34,809 bases of DNA from contig JAJEAI010000195.1 in the NCBI GenBank assembly GCA_022824205.1, positions 1 to 34,809 on the forward strand, written 5' to 3'. The position numbers and the translations under genes were made by a program. Below are positions 1 to 10,394 of the stretch, piece after piece. Source of the DNA: Candidatus Binatia bacterium (GTDB lineage Bacteria > Desulfobacterota > Binatia > UBA9968 > JAJDTQ01). The notes under the pieces were generated by a model. The model ran no database searches. It was not told the origin of the DNA and saw only the letters and a program-made list of their open reading frames with translations. Numbering within the stretch: position 1 is the first letter of the stretch; the number at the start of each line of letters is the position of its first letter.

Positions 1-12
1 CGAAGGACGCCA

Positions 13-16
<4 letters not shown>
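1..16 (-). CDS. Start of the next ABC-operon gene (partial)
   Basis: On the minus strand an ATG at 16-14, followed by a second ATG at 13-11, overlaps the TGA stop of the ATPase gene at 15-13 and stays open to the window edge (reads MMASF). An ATGA overlap plus the usual BMP-importer gene order suggests the first residues of a permease. Only five codons are visible, so the product is inferred from context alone. Confidence 0.3.
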
Positions 17-1661
<1,645 letters not shown>

Positions 1662-1662
<1 letters not shown>

Positions 1663-2657
1663 CAGAACGGACAGTTGGAATCGCTCCCGTAGTCGTGCAC
1701 GGTGATCCGGCCCGAGATGATGTCCGCCTTGGCCCGTTCGACGGCGGCGCGCACGTCGCCGGAAACCAGCGCGGCGTTGTGCTCGTCCTGCGCCCAGTCG
1801 ACACCGCCCTCGGCGAGGCCCAGGGTCACCACGCCGGCGGTGAACCTGCCTTCCATCGCGTCCTTCAGCGTCTGGTAGGCGGCCACGTCCACACGCTTCA
1901 GCATGGAGGTGAGCACGTGGCCCGGCGCCAACCCGTTCTGGTTCGAGTCCACCCCGATGGCGAGCCTGCCGGCATCCGCCACCGCCCGGATGACGCCCAG
2001 GCCCGTGGCCCCGGCCGCGTGGTAGACGACGTCCGCGCCGCGGTCCATCTGACCGCGCGCCAACTCCGCGCCCTTGGCGGGGTCGTTCCACGCCGCCTGC
2101 GTCGTCCCGGTCATGTTCCGGAGCACCGCGATCCCGGGTCTGGCTTCCCTGGCGCCCTGCACGTAGCCGCACGCGAACTTGCGGATCAACGGCACGTCCA
2201 TGCCGCCGACGAAACCGATTTTGCCGGCCTTCGAGGTCAGTGCCGCAGCGACGCCCACGAGGTAGGAACCCTCGTGTTCCTTGAAGGCATACTGCCGGAG
2301 GTTCGGCCGGTTCAGCCAGGAAACGTCGATGATCGCGAACAGCCTGTCCGGATGGTCGGCTGCCACCGCATCGATGGCCTGCGCCTGTGCGAAACCCACC
2401 GCCAGCAATACCGTGGCGCCCCGCCGCACCAACCGCCGCATGGCCTGCTCGCGCTGGGTTTCGTTGATCACCTGGAACTCCTGGACGTCGACGCCGGTCT
2501 CGTCCACGAACTTCCTGATGCCCCTCCATACGCCCTCGTTGAAGCTCTTGTCGAACTTGCCGCCCTTGTCGTAGACCACGGCCGGCTTGAAGTCGGCGGC
2601 CCAGGATGCCGATACGATGAGGGACGCCGCCACCGCGGCAAGTAACATCCGGATCAT
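1662..2657 (-). CDS. BMP family ABC transporter substrate-binding protein
   Basis: A 331-residue periplasmic binding protein of the basic membrane protein (Bmp/PnrA-like) family, which binds nucleosides, purines or related ligands for an ABC importer. The N-terminus is a Sec signal peptide (MIRMLLAAVAASLIVSASWA, cleavage probably after residue 20-21). There is no lipobox cysteine, so it is probably soluble. The family hallmark is visible after the signal: a YDKGGKFDKSFNEG segment and later EGSYLVG and GFVGGMD. The gene lies directly upstream of, and overlaps by one base, the double ATPase gene. A reading as a D-ribose-type binding protein is less likely because the DKSFN motif is typical of BMP proteins. 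Confidence 0.92.
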
Positions 2658-2722
2658 GTCGCTCTCCTTGTCGAAGCCCGGCTATCGGTACAGGCGGGTT
2701 TCCCCGCCCCACCCCGCCCGGT

Positions 2723-2740
2723 TTCCCGCTTCCGCGGGAA
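2723..2740. repeat. Short palindromic repeat (TTCCCGC-TTCC-GCGGGAA)
   Basis: Perfect 7-bp arms around TTCC, flanked by the C-rich run seen in the other copies of this repeat family in the window. It lies in the gap between the ABC importer and the ThDP enzyme. About 50 bp further on (near 2788) is the motif GTTTTGACACA, which recurs near 11515 and, inverted, near 34165. Confidence 0.7.
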
Positions 2741-2822
2741 TGATGACTCGGGGGTTTGGCGCCCATTCTTGTCCGGGCGACGTTTTGACACAGCCTCGCG
2801 GGTATGACGATTCCAGGGGTCT

Positions 2823-4511
2823 CTAACCCCGCAACCGTTCCGCCTTCACCGTCTCCTTTCGCCGCGGCTCGGGGAATACGTCCGCGCTGCACAGCACGTC
2901 CACCAGGACCGGTTGGGTCTTGCCCAGGCGCAGGGCCTCGGCGAAGGCGTCCTCCAGGTCGCCGGGCTCGGTGACGCGCAGGCCGGCGGCGCCAAAGACG
3001 CGCGCGTACTCGTCGAAGGGCGGGTTGCCGATGGTGTCGCCGATGTAGCGTTCGTCGTAGTAGAACTTCTGATAGGCGCGTTCGGAGCCGTAGTTGAAGT
3101 TGTTGAGGATGATGCAGGTGGTGGGGATGTTCTCGCGCACGGCGGTTTCCAGCTCGGCGCCGTTGTAGAGGAACGAGCCGTCGCCGCTCAGGGTGACCAC
3201 GGGGCGGTCCGGGGCGGCGAGCTTGGCGCCTAGTCCCACGGGGTAGCCGATGCCGATGGCGGCAAGGCCCTGGGGCGCCAGCAGACTCCGCGGGCGCTCG
3301 AAGGTCTGGTACTCGTAGACGTAGCCCGGGCCGACGCCGGCGTCGATGGAGATGATGGCGTCCTTGGGGAGGACCTTGCTCAGGGCGGCGTGAGCCCGGC
3401 GCGGGTCGATGGGGCGGCCGTCGTAGCGGGCGGCCCGGTTCCGGTGCCTGTCCTGCGCGGCGCGCACCGCGGCGGCCTTCTTGAGCCATCCGACACGCCC
3501 CCCGCCGTTTTGCTGCACGGCCCGCAGCAGCGCCTTGACGGCGACCCGGGCGTCGGCCTGGATGCCCACGTCCGCGGGGTAGACCCGGCCGATGTTGTTC
3601 CGGTCCTGGGCCACGTGAATGAGCCTGGTTCCGGGGGCGAAGAAGTCCGGGCGCCAGAAGGTGGTGAGGTGGCCCAGGCTCGTGCCCACGGCCAGCACCA
3701 GATCGGCCTGCTTGAAGAAGGCCTGGGCCTCGGGCAAGGCCCCCCGGCCGATGGTGCCGAGGTACAGCCGGCAGGACCGGGGCACGACGTCGTCCCGCCC
3801 GGTGGAGGACACGATGGGCGCGTTCAGGCGTTCGGACAGCGCAACGACTTCAGCACCGGCTTCCGACCAGAGGACGCCGCCGCCGGCCAGCAGCACCGGC
3901 CGGCGCGCCTTCTCGAGCAGGCGCGCGGCCGCGGTCACGGCTTCGGCGCCGGGCGCCGGGACGGCCACGTCGCCCCGGAAGAGCCGGCCCATGTCCGGCA
4001 TCTCCACGTTCTCGTTCAACACGTCACGGGGCAGGTCCAGGTGCACCGGGCCGGGCACCCCCGTCATCGTACGCTGGTAGGCCTCCCAGGTGAGGGCCGC
4101 TGCCTGTTCGGGCTTGCGCACCTGCACCGACCACTTGACCACCGGCCGGAACATCGCCTGCTGGTCGATCTCCTGGGCCGAGTCCCGGAACATGTCCTTC
4201 AGCATGGGCGCGCCGGTGATGACCAGCACGGGGCTCTGGGCGTGGAAGGCGTTGGCCACCCCGGTTAACAGGTTGGTGGCGCCGGGGCCGTTGGTGGCGA
4301 TGCACACTCCGGGCCGCCCGGCGATGCGCGCGAACCCGTCGGCCATGAGGGCGGCGGCCTGCTCGTGGCGGGTGGAGAGAAACTGGATGTCGTCGCGGCC
4401 GTACATGCCGTCGAGTATCTCCAGCATGCACGAGCCCACGACGCCGATCACCTTGCGGACGCCGAGCTGCGCCAGCACTTCGGCGACCGCATGTCCCGCG
4501 GTCATTTGCAT
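2823..4511 (-). CDS. Thiamine diphosphate-dependent enzyme, acetolactate synthase-like large subunit
   Basis: A 562-residue protein with the three-domain layout of the acetolactate synthase / benzoylformate decarboxylase superfamily. The N-terminal Pyr domain contains the catalytic glutamate (TRHEQAAALMADG, Glu50). A middle domain with a Rossmann-like core follows. The C-terminal PP domain has the ThDP/Mg motif GDGSF followed about 25 residues later by NN. The start at 4511 is supported by a GGAGGA Shine-Dalgarno 8 bases upstream. No regulatory small subunit gene is adjacent, so biosynthetic acetolactate synthase is not certain. Related enzymes such as sulfoacetaldehyde acetyltransferase or a 2-oxoacid decarboxylase are possible. 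The gene is 197 bases from the TetR gene on the same strand, which could be its regulator. Confidence 0.88.
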   Translation of the reverse strand: MQMTAGHAVAEVLAQLGVRKVIGVVGSCMLEILDGMYGRDDIQFLSTRHEQAAALMADGFARIAGRPGVCIATNGPGATNLLTGVANAFHAQSPVLVITGAPMLKDMFRDSAQEIDQQAMFRPVVKWSVQVRKPEQAAALTWEAYQRTMTGVPGPVHLDLPRDVLNENVEMPDMGRLFRGDVAVPAPGAEAVTAAARLLEKARRPVLLAGGGVLWSEAGAEVVALSERLNAPIVSSTGRDDVVPRSCRLYLGTIGRGALPEAQAFFKQADLVLAVGTSLGHLTTFWRPDFFAPGTRLIHVAQDRNNIGRVYPADVGIQADARVAVKALLRAVQQNGGGRVGWLKKAAAVRAAQDRHRNRAARYDGRPIDPRRAHAALSKVLPKDAIISIDAGVGPGYVYEYQTFERPRSLLAPQGLAAIGIGYPVGLGAKLAAPDRPVVTLSGDGSFLYNGAELETAVRENIPTTCIILNNFNYGSERAYQKFYYDERYIGDTIGNPPFDEYARVFGAAGLRVTEPGDLEDAFAEALRLGKTQPVLVDVLCSADVFPEPRRKETVKAERLRG

Positions 4512-4708
4512 GATGTGGTTCCTCCAGGGGGTCCGGTGCGCAAGGCTCCAGTTTCGATGCCTTCGAGGTTATCCCCGAACCGTAAAGGAGGAAGGTGGGT
4601 AAAACAAGCGTGGACGGACGCCGTATGCGTTGGGTCGCATCGGCGTTGGCCGGACAGCACACCCGTGTGGGGTCTCGTTGATTCGTGGGACAATCAGCCA
4701 GACACCCG

Positions 4709-5362
4709 CTAGGCCGGCGGATGGCGCCGCACGCCGTACAGCCGAAGGAACTTCCGCACGGCTCGTCTGGCCTTGTTCTCGATGTCGGCTTCGGACGGGG
4801 TCTCGATCACCCCGAGCAACCTCCGTGTATGCGCGTCTCCGAGGAGGAGCGCGAGAAAAGTCTCCGCCGCGTCGTGCACGTCGTCGATCCGGAGAACGCC
4901 GGAAGTCTGGCACCGTTCCAGATAGCCGGAGAAGATACGCAACGTCGAACCGCGGTCCAGTTCGGCGACGCATTCGCCCAACGACGGCCCCGAGCGCGCC
5001 TCGGAGATGGCAGCCCGGTCAATGGCGACGGCCTTCTCGTCGAGACGCGCCGCCGCCAATGTCCGGCCGAAGTCGGTCAATACGGACTCCACCGGAACCT
5101 CGCTGTCACGATACTCCTTGACCGTCATGCGCGTTCGCGCCGCATTCCGGCGAACCACCGCCTCGAAAAGCCCCAACTTGTCCCTGAACCAAGTGTACAG
5201 CGTCTCCTTGGAAGCGGAAGCGCGCTGCGCCACCTCGAGCATGGTAGTGTCGCGATATCCCCGTTCCACGAGGATGTCGACCGCGATATCGAGGATTTCC
5301 GCACGCCGCGTCACACGGGAAGAGTTTCTTCTTCGGCGCCCTTTTGGAGACTTTTCTATCAC
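4709..5362 (-). CDS. TetR/AcrR family transcriptional regulator
   Basis: A protein of about 217 residues with an N-terminal TetR helix-turn-helix. After a basic leader comes RRAEILDIAVDILVERGY, then TTMLEVAQRASASKETLYTWF, the recognition-helix pattern of the family. The rest is a divergent helical ligand domain. I chose GTG at 5362 because the upstream in-frame stretch is not protein-like. No strong ribosome binding site is seen, and a TTG four codons upstream is an alternative. The gene is divergent from the iron-sulfur protein at 5543 and precedes the ThDP enzyme on its own strand, so one or both are likely targets. The intergenic AT-rich segment at about 5386-5398 has a GAAATTTC palindromic core that could be an operator (weak). 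Confidence 0.85.
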   Translation of the reverse strand: MIEKSPKGRRRRNSSRVTRRAEILDIAVDILVERGYRDTTMLEVAQRASASKETLYTWFRDKLGLFEAVVRRNAARTRMTVKEYRDSEVPVESVLTDFGRTLAAARLDEKAVAIDRAAISEARSGPSLGECVAELDRGSTLRIFSGYLERCQTSGVLRIDDVHDAAETFLALLLGDAHTRRLLGVIETPSEADIENKARRAVRKFLRLYGVRRHPPA

Positions 5363-5494
5363 AGGAAACAATATTCGCTTTATTGATGGAAATTTCAACA
5401 CTCTGTACGGTGCCGCCCGGTCACGTGGGGAACGGAACGTGGAATCCACCGGGCGCCTCTGGTAAGCTCCGACCTGCGAGAACCGGTCGAAGCC

Positions 5495-5519
5495 CCCGCG
5501 GAGCTTCAGCCTCCGCGGG
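5495..5519 (+). other. Hairpin in leader of the iron-sulfur gene
   Basis: Perfect 9-bp arms, CCCGCGGAG and CTCCGCGGG, around a 7-base loop, ending 23 bases before the ATG at 5543 and just before its GAGGAG ribosome binding site. It may be a decayed copy of the palindromic repeat family, or a leader structure affecting translation or mRNA stability. There is no U tract, so it is not an obvious terminator. Confidence 0.5.
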
Positions 5520-5542
5520 CATGCTGACGAGAGGAGCAACGC

Positions 5543-6550
5543 ATGGAACCTGGCGGAATCATATTCACGGAACGCCGGGAGCAGCCGATCAAGCAGTGGC
5601 CGTTCCCGGACAAGAAGGTCGGTCAGGTAACCAAGGCCAAGCGCCATCCGCAGACGCGCCGCTTCATGTTCATGCGGGAGGACCACGACCGCCGGAACCT
5701 CCACGACGGTCCGGTGAACCCCGATCGTCTGGAGACCAACGACTGGGCGGGGGTCACCCGCACGCTCAAAAAAGTGGCGCTGGACATGGGTGTCGACCTG
5801 GTGGGCGTGGCGCCTGTTGACGAGTTCGACTACGTGCGCGGCACCAAGCCGCCGGAAGGGCACAAGGTGGCCATCTCCTTCGCCATCCACATGGACTTCG
5901 AAGAGATGAAGCGGCTGGGCCCGCTGGCGCAGATGGAGGTACACAAGGTCTACTACTTGCTGTCGGACGTTTCCGTGCGGCTGGCACAGTACATCCGCTC
6001 CTACGGCTACCACGCGGTGGGCTACCGCAACGAAGGCGACATCCTCTTCATCCCGGTGGCGTGGAAGGCCGGCCTCGGCGAACTGGGGCGCCACGGCTCC
6101 CTCATCACCAAGAAGTTCGGCCCGAGCGTGCGGCTGGGGGCGGTGACCACCGAGATGCCCCTAGTTCCCGAGAAACAGCCGGCCAACTTCGGCTTCGACG
6201 ACTTCTGCCTCCGCTGCAACGCGTGCACGAACTTCTGCCCGGGCGAGGCCATCATTCCCCAGAAGCAGGAGATCTTCGGGACGCTCCGCTGGCACGTGGA
6301 CACGCCGCAGTGCCGGCCCTACTTCGAACAGTACGAGGGCTGCAAGGTGTGCCTGACGGTCTGCCCCATCAACGCCCAGACCCACGTGGCGCCCATGTAC
6401 AAGGACCTCATGAAGGGGCTCATGCGGCGCAAGATACCCATTCAGCAATTGATCGACGAATGGCGCACGGAAGGCTTCGAGGAAGCCGAGGCGTTCGGCG
6501 AGGGCTGGGCGCCGGAGTTCGAGGAAGACGGAGCGGACGAGAAAATGTAG
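5543..6550 (+). CDS. Reductive-dehalogenase/QueG-like 4Fe-4S protein
   Basis: A 335-residue protein with a C-terminal pair of ferredoxin-like cluster motifs: C222xxC225xxC228xxxC232P and C267xxC270xxxC274P, enough for two [4Fe-4S] clusters. The order (an N-terminal alpha/beta domain of about 200 residues, then tandem clusters) and segments such as YHAVGYRN and GELGRHGSLIT match the reductive dehalogenase catalytic subunit / epoxyqueuosine reductase superfamily. There is no twin-arginine signal, unlike respiratory RdhA proteins, so it is probably cytoplasmic. A GAGGAG ribosome binding site lies 7 bases before the ATG. It is followed 49 bases later by a NIPSNAP gene and is divergent from a TetR gene. 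Whether it binds a corrinoid or acts on halogenated substrates cannot be decided here. Confidence 0.85.
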   Translation: MEPGGIIFTERREQPIKQWPFPDKKVGQVTKAKRHPQTRRFMFMREDHDRRNLHDGPVNPDRLETNDWAGVTRTLKKVALDMGVDLVGVAPVDEFDYVRGTKPPEGHKVAISFAIHMDFEEMKRLGPLAQMEVHKVYYLLSDVSVRLAQYIRSYGYHAVGYRNEGDILFIPVAWKAGLGELGRHGSLITKKFGPSVRLGAVTTEMPLVPEKQPANFGFDDFCLRCNACTNFCPGEAIIPQKQEIFGTLRWHVDTPQCRPYFEQYEGCKVCLTVCPINAQTHVAPMYKDLMKGLMRRKIPIQQLIDEWRTEGFEEAEAFGEGWAPEFEEDGADEKM

Positions 6551-6599
6551 CGCGCACACCGGCAGGGCGCCGGCGTGACCCGCCCACGAGGAGAGCACG

Positions 6600-6920
6600 A
6601 TGTTTTTCGAGCTGCGTCAGTACAAGACCAAGCCCGGCAAGCGCGCCGCCTGGGTCAAGACCATGGAAGAGAAGATCATCCCGTTCCACGCGTCCAACGG
6701 CGTCGTGGTGGTCGGCTCCTTCACCGGCCAGGATGACAAAGACACTTACATCTGGCTGCGCCGCTTCGAAGACACGGCGCAGAAGGAAGCCTTCGCCAGG
6801 ACCATCGCGGAGAGCGACTACTGGAAGAACGAGGTGGTCCCGGACATCCAGGAGATGCTGGACCGGGAGGCGATGGTGGTGACGGCGCTGGAAGCGACGG
6901 GTCTATCGGTCATAAGCTGA
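6600..6920 (+). CDS. NIPSNAP family protein
   Basis: A 106-residue single-domain protein beginning FFELRQYKTKPGKRAAW, the usual opening of NIPSNAP domains, with a later YIWLRRFED strand. NIPSNAP proteins have a dimeric ferredoxin-like alpha/beta-barrel fold. Bacterial members often sit beside oxidoreductases and degradation genes, but biochemical roles are poorly defined. It has a GAGGAGA ribosome binding site and lies 49 bases downstream of the iron-sulfur protein gene on the same strand, so they probably form a two-gene operon. Confidence 0.88.
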   Translation: MFFELRQYKTKPGKRAAWVKTMEEKIIPFHASNGVVVVGSFTGQDDKDTYIWLRRFEDTAQKEAFARTIAESDYWKNEVVPDIQEMLDREAMVVTALEATGLSVIS

Positions 6921-6931
6921 AGACCCTCCGG

Positions 6932-8290
6932 TCACTCCGGTCCCGCCAAGAGTTCCGACAGGCCGCGGATAGACGCCAAGCCGTCCAGTTCGCCGATGAG
7001 CTCGGCGATTTGCCGCACCCGTTCGGGGTCCAACACGCTGCCCGCGCAGGTATCGAACTTCTCCCGCAACTCCACCGGGGTCAAGGGCTTCTCGGGCCTG
7101 CCCCGTGAGTGGTCCACTCGGCGGCGCAGCTCACCGCCGTCCTTCAGACGGACCGTCACATCGGCGGGACGGGCGCCGTCGGTGGTTTCCACCAGGTTGG
7201 CATCCAGCTCCATGACGATGCCCTCCGCGAGGCGCCGGATCGCCGGGTCCGCGGCGGCATCGTCCGTGAACGTGTCGAGCACCAGCGCCCCGTCCGCGAG
7301 CGCCCGCGCCAGAATGTAGGGCATGCTGAACTTGGACTCGATGCCATTGGCCGGCGGCGCGTTCATGATCCGGTCGAAGACCTGCGACGTCACGCCCACC
7401 CGCATGGAATCCACCTGATCCGCCCGCAGGCCTTCCTGTCTCAACTCCAACACGGCGTCCACGGCGGAGTGGGTCAGGCCGCCACAGGGATAGGGCTTGA
7501 CGCTGACGCCGATGGCCGCGAGGTCGAAGGTGCGGCCGAGGCTCTCGAACGGGGTCGCGTCGCATGCCAACCCGCGGCCGAAACAGTCGAACAGCCCCTT
7601 GCCCTCCTCGAACACGGCGGGGCTCGATGTAAACCCCTGCCCGGCCAGGCGCGCCGCCAGCACGCCGTTCTGGGCCGCCAGCCCCGCGTGCAGCGGCTTG
7701 GTCATGGTGGCAAAGTTCCACACCATTCCCGACGCCATGGATGCGGCAATGCCCAGGGCGTTGCGCATCCCGGCGGCGTCCAACCGCGCCAACCGGCCGC
7801 AACCGGCCGCGGCGCCCACCGTTCCGAAGCTCGACGTCGCGTGCCAGTGCCCGTGAGTGGAGAGCTGCGGCATGGAGCGGGCCAGCCGTGACACCAACTC
7901 GAAGCCCGCCACGTAGGCGGCGAGGACGTCCCTGCCGCTGGAGTCCGAGACTTCCCCCATGGTCAGCACCGCCGGGATCAGGCCGGCGGTGGGTTGCCCC
8001 ATGAGATAGCTGTGGTCGTAGTCCAGGGCGTGGGCCGAGGTGCCGTTGCACAGCGCCGCGAAGGTGGCGGAGGTCCGGAACCCCTGGCCGATGACCGCGG
8101 CTTCCGTCGCCCCGGATTCCTGCCGTGCCAGCGCCCCGCAAATACGCGCACTCTCCTCCGCCGAGCCCGCCAGAGCGACCCCGACGCAGTCCAGGAACGC
8201 CGCCTTGGCGGCGTCCACTACCTTCGCCGGCAGCTTGTCGAAGTCGTTGCCGGTGACGAAAGCGGAAACGTTGTCTGCAAGTCCGCCCAT
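6932..8290 (-). CDS. MmgE/PrpD family protein
   Basis: A 452-residue protein matching the 2-methylcitrate dehydratase (PrpD) / MmgE / cis-aconitate decarboxylase-like superfamily in length and motifs: an early FLDCVGVALAGS segment, then GTSAHALDYDH and later HGHWHATS and KPYPCGG. Family members dehydrate or decarboxylate tricarboxylic acids. Many environmental homologues have unknown substrates, and no prpB or prpC gene is beside this one. The start at 8290 is chosen because the family begins around this point and AAGGAA precedes it. An upstream in-frame extension to 8404 crosses a palindromic repeat and is rejected. Its 3' end converges on the NIPSNAP gene with only 11 bases between. Confidence 0.9.
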   Translation of the reverse strand: MGGLADNVSAFVTGNDFDKLPAKVVDAAKAAFLDCVGVALAGSAEESARICGALARQESGATEAAVIGQGFRTSATFAALCNGTSAHALDYDHSYLMGQPTAGLIPAVLTMGEVSDSSGRDVLAAYVAGFELVSRLARSMPQLSTHGHWHATSSFGTVGAAAGCGRLARLDAAGMRNALGIAASMASGMVWNFATMTKPLHAGLAAQNGVLAARLAGQGFTSSPAVFEEGKGLFDCFGRGLACDATPFESLGRTFDLAAIGVSVKPYPCGGLTHSAVDAVLELRQEGLRADQVDSMRVGVTSQVFDRIMNAPPANGIESKFSMPYILARALADGALVLDTFTDDAAADPAIRRLAEGIVMELDANLVETTDGARPADVTVRLKDGGELRRRVDHSRGRPEKPLTPVELREKFDTCAGSVLDPERVRQIAELIGELDGLASIRGLSELLAGPE

Positions 8291-8362
8291 GTGTGTTCCT
8301 TTCTCAAAAATCAGACTGTGGCAAACTCTGCACAACCAGGGAATGACCGCCTCGCCGCCCGT

Positions 8363-8384
8363 GGATTCCCGTGTTCGCGGGAAC
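8363..8384. repeat. Diverged palindromic repeat copy
   Basis: GGATTCCCG, a six-base loop, then CGGGAA: a 6-bp-stem relative of the ATTCCCGC repeat family between the MmgE/PrpD gene and the small unknown gene. Confidence 0.5.
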
Positions 8385-8400
8385 ATCGGCAGGGAACGTG

Positions 8401-8697
8401 TCACAGCCAGCCGAGGAAACGAAACAGACCGGGGCGGTCGGCGTACGCATCAACGGGCAGACGTTCCAGGAACAGAATCCCCTTGGGCGTGACCGGCGGC
8501 ACCTGCGACCGCACCGTGTAAGACCCGCCGGTTTCAGTCAGGCGAAAGCCGTCGTTGGAGAGATCCACCAGCCCGTCGGCGCCCAACCTCCGCAGGATCG
8601 TCCGGTCCCCTTCGTCGAAGTGTATCTCGACGTCGCCGGCCCTGAACGCGCGCACCAACCCCGCCAGCAGCGCAACGGTCTTGGGGTCCTTCGTCAT
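8401..8697 (-). CDS. Hypothetical protein, about 98 residues
   Basis: A small reading frame (MTKDPKTVALLAGLVRAF...) with normal high-GC codon use, a helical first half and a second half with short strands (GGSYTVRSQVPP), ending LFRFLGWL. No family recognised. The fold could be winged-helix-like because of the ILRRLGADGLV and TPKGILFL segments, but that is only an impression. Start chosen at ATG 8697 with a weak GTGGA upstream. GTG 8709 is the alternative. It lies 55 bases downstream of the stomatin gene on the same strand and may be cotranscribed. Confidence 0.55.
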   Translation of the reverse strand: MTKDPKTVALLAGLVRAFRAGDVEIHFDEGDRTILRRLGADGLVDLSNDGFRLTETGGSYTVRSQVPPVTPKGILFLERLPVDAYADRPGLFRFLGWL

Positions 8698-8752
8698 TCG
8701 CGATTCCACGCCCCAACCTGTTGGCCAAACGGCGACTGCCGACCCAGTCCCC

Positions 8753-9712
8753 CTATGCGTTCTGCTCCGGCTCCGGGTTGCGCCGCCCGGGAGTGGAGCC
8801 CAGCACGGTGGTGGCGGCGCTGATCATGGAGGTGAGGTCGCTCAAGTTCGCGGGGACGATGAGGGTGTTGCCCTCCTTGGCGAGGTTGCCGAAGCGCTCC
8901 AGGTAGTTCTCCGCGACCCGGAGTTGCATGGCCTTGTCGCCGCCGTCGGAATCCAGGGCCTCGGCCACCTTCTTCAGGCCCTCGGCCGTGGCTCCCGCCA
9001 CCGCGAGGATGGCCGCGGCCTCTCCCTCGGCCTCGTTGATCTGGCGCTGCTTGGCGGCCTCCGAGGCCTTGATGACCTGCTGCTTCTCTCCCTCCGCCTC
9101 GTTGATCTTGGCGTCCCGCTCACCTTCCGACGACAGCACGGTGGCGCGCTTCTCCCGCTCCGCGCGCATCTGCTTCTCCATGGCCGAGAGCACGTCCGAC
9201 GGCGGGTTGATATTCTTGATCTCGTAGCGCAGCACCTTCACGCCCCAGGGATCCGAGGCCTTGTCCAGCTCCTCGACCACGCTCTGGTTGATGTGGCCCC
9301 GCTCCTCGAACGTCTTGTCCAGCTCGATCTTGCCGATCTCGCTGCGCAGCGTCGTCTGTGCAAGTTGGGAGATGGCGAAGATGTAGTTGCCGATGCCGTA
9401 GGACGCTCTTTCCGGGTCCACCACCTGCAGGTACAGAACGCCGTCCACGCCCACCTGGACGTTGTCCGAGGTGATGCAGACCTGCTCCTCGATATCGAGG
9501 GCATGCTCCTTGAGGCTGTGACGGTAGGCCACCCGCTCCAGGAAGGGCACCAGGATGTTGAAGCCGGGCTTGAGGGTGCGCGAGTACTTGCCGAGGTTCT
9601 CGATGACATACGCGTTCTGCTGCGGCACCACCACGGCGGTCTTGAAGAGCACGATCAGCACGACGAGGGCGAGAACGCCCGCCGTAATCAGGAAACCCAG
9701 GTTCGCGTCCAT
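8753..9712 (-). CDS. qmcA: SPFH/Band-7 (stomatin-like) membrane protein, QmcA type
   Basis: A 319-residue protein with one N-terminal membrane helix (about residues 7-26), an SPFH domain (VVPQQNAYVIENLGKYSRTLKPG; later SYGIGNYIFAISQL and NPWG-like DPWGVKVLRYEIKNI), then an Ala/Glu/Lys-rich coiled coil with repeats of EAEGEKQ type, and a Gly-rich tail. These are the features of QmcA/paraslipin proteins, which oligomerise in membrane microdomains and often modulate membrane proteases. Its ATG follows the stop of the NfeD gene without any gap (TAAATG), and the GGAGAGGGG before it is a good ribosome binding site. The stomatin/NfeD pairing is widely conserved. Confidence 0.95.
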   Translation of the reverse strand: MDANLGFLITAGVLALVVLIVLFKTAVVVPQQNAYVIENLGKYSRTLKPGFNILVPFLERVAYRHSLKEHALDIEEQVCITSDNVQVGVDGVLYLQVVDPERASYGIGNYIFAISQLAQTTLRSEIGKIELDKTFEERGHINQSVVEELDKASDPWGVKVLRYEIKNINPPSDVLSAMEKQMRAEREKRATVLSSEGERDAKINEAEGEKQQVIKASEAAKQRQINEAEGEAAAILAVAGATAEGLKKVAEALDSDGGDKAMQLRVAENYLERFGNLAKEGNTLIVPANLSDLTSMISAATTVLGSTPGRRNPEPEQNA

Positions 9713-10180
9713 TTACTTCCCCTCTCCCGGTTCGTTGACAGCGTCGCCCGGGAGTCCTTCGATGGACAGGTTCACGCTGTCTCTTCCGACCACGCGCGCA
9801 CGGCCCCCCGCCGCGATCGGCGCCGGACCCACGTTGACCGCGGTCCATTGGGTGCCCTGGAGGCTCACCCGCGTCTCACCGCCCAGGGGAACGTCCTCGA
9901 CCACCGACACGATGCGGCCGGCCACCTTGTACTCGTAACCCGGCAGCCCGCCGCGGATGCGGTCGTAGAGTTTCCCGCGGAACAGGACCATGGACACCAC
10001 CGCCAGCACCGCGAAGGTCGCCAACTGGCCCCAGACGGGCAGATCGACGCCCGCCAACCCGATGATGCCGACGCAGACCGCGGCGGCCCCCACGAAAATC
10101 AGGTAGAACGCGGCGTCCACGGCCGTCAACTCCACGCCCATCAACACGATGCCGATGCTCAGCCAGCCCCACCAAGCCAT
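9713..10180 (-). CDS. NfeD family membrane protein
   Basis: A 155-residue short-form NfeD protein: about three membrane helices in residues 5-70 (MAWWGWLSIGIVLMGVELT, FYLIFVGAAAVCVGIIGLAG, LATFAVLAVVSMVLF), then a soluble OB-fold region with GRIVSVVEDVPLGGETRV and QWTAV. NfeD proteins partner stomatin-like proteins in the membrane. The gene is immediately upstream of the stomatin gene. The start at 10180 is supported by GAGGAG six bases upstream. Longer upstream extension of the frame crosses repeats and the next gene and is rejected. Confidence 0.93.
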   Translation of the reverse strand: MAWWGWLSIGIVLMGVELTAVDAAFYLIFVGAAAVCVGIIGLAGVDLPVWGQLATFAVLAVVSMVLFRGKLYDRIRGGLPGYEYKVAGRIVSVVEDVPLGGETRVSLQGTQWTAVNVGPAPIAAGGRARVVGRDSVNLSIEGLPGDAVNEPGEGK

Positions 10181-10306
10181 GTCGTGCTCCTCGACAGCCG
10201 GTCCCGTTTCCGGGCTCCGCGTCCGTCGCTTTCCTCGCTCGCCGATAGCCGGTTCCCTGTTCCGGCCGCCTCGTCGTCCCATCTCCCGGCCCGCGCGCCG
10301 GTCCCG

Positions 10307-10394
10307 GCCGGTCCCGGCGTGCGCGGAGTATTGCTCACCAAAGGCCGTCAGGTTCTGCATCATGGGGGCCGGTCCCGGCGTGCCCGGAGTATTG
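10307..10394. repeat. Direct repeat pair of 27 bp, 61-bp period
   Basis: GCCGGTCCCGGCGTG(C/G) CGGAGTATTG occurs at 10307-10333 and again at 10368-10394 with a single mismatch. The pair lies between the divergent NfeD and oxidase-like genes. The second copy runs into the proposed -35 element of the latter. It may be a local duplication or paired regulator sites. Confidence 0.65.
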
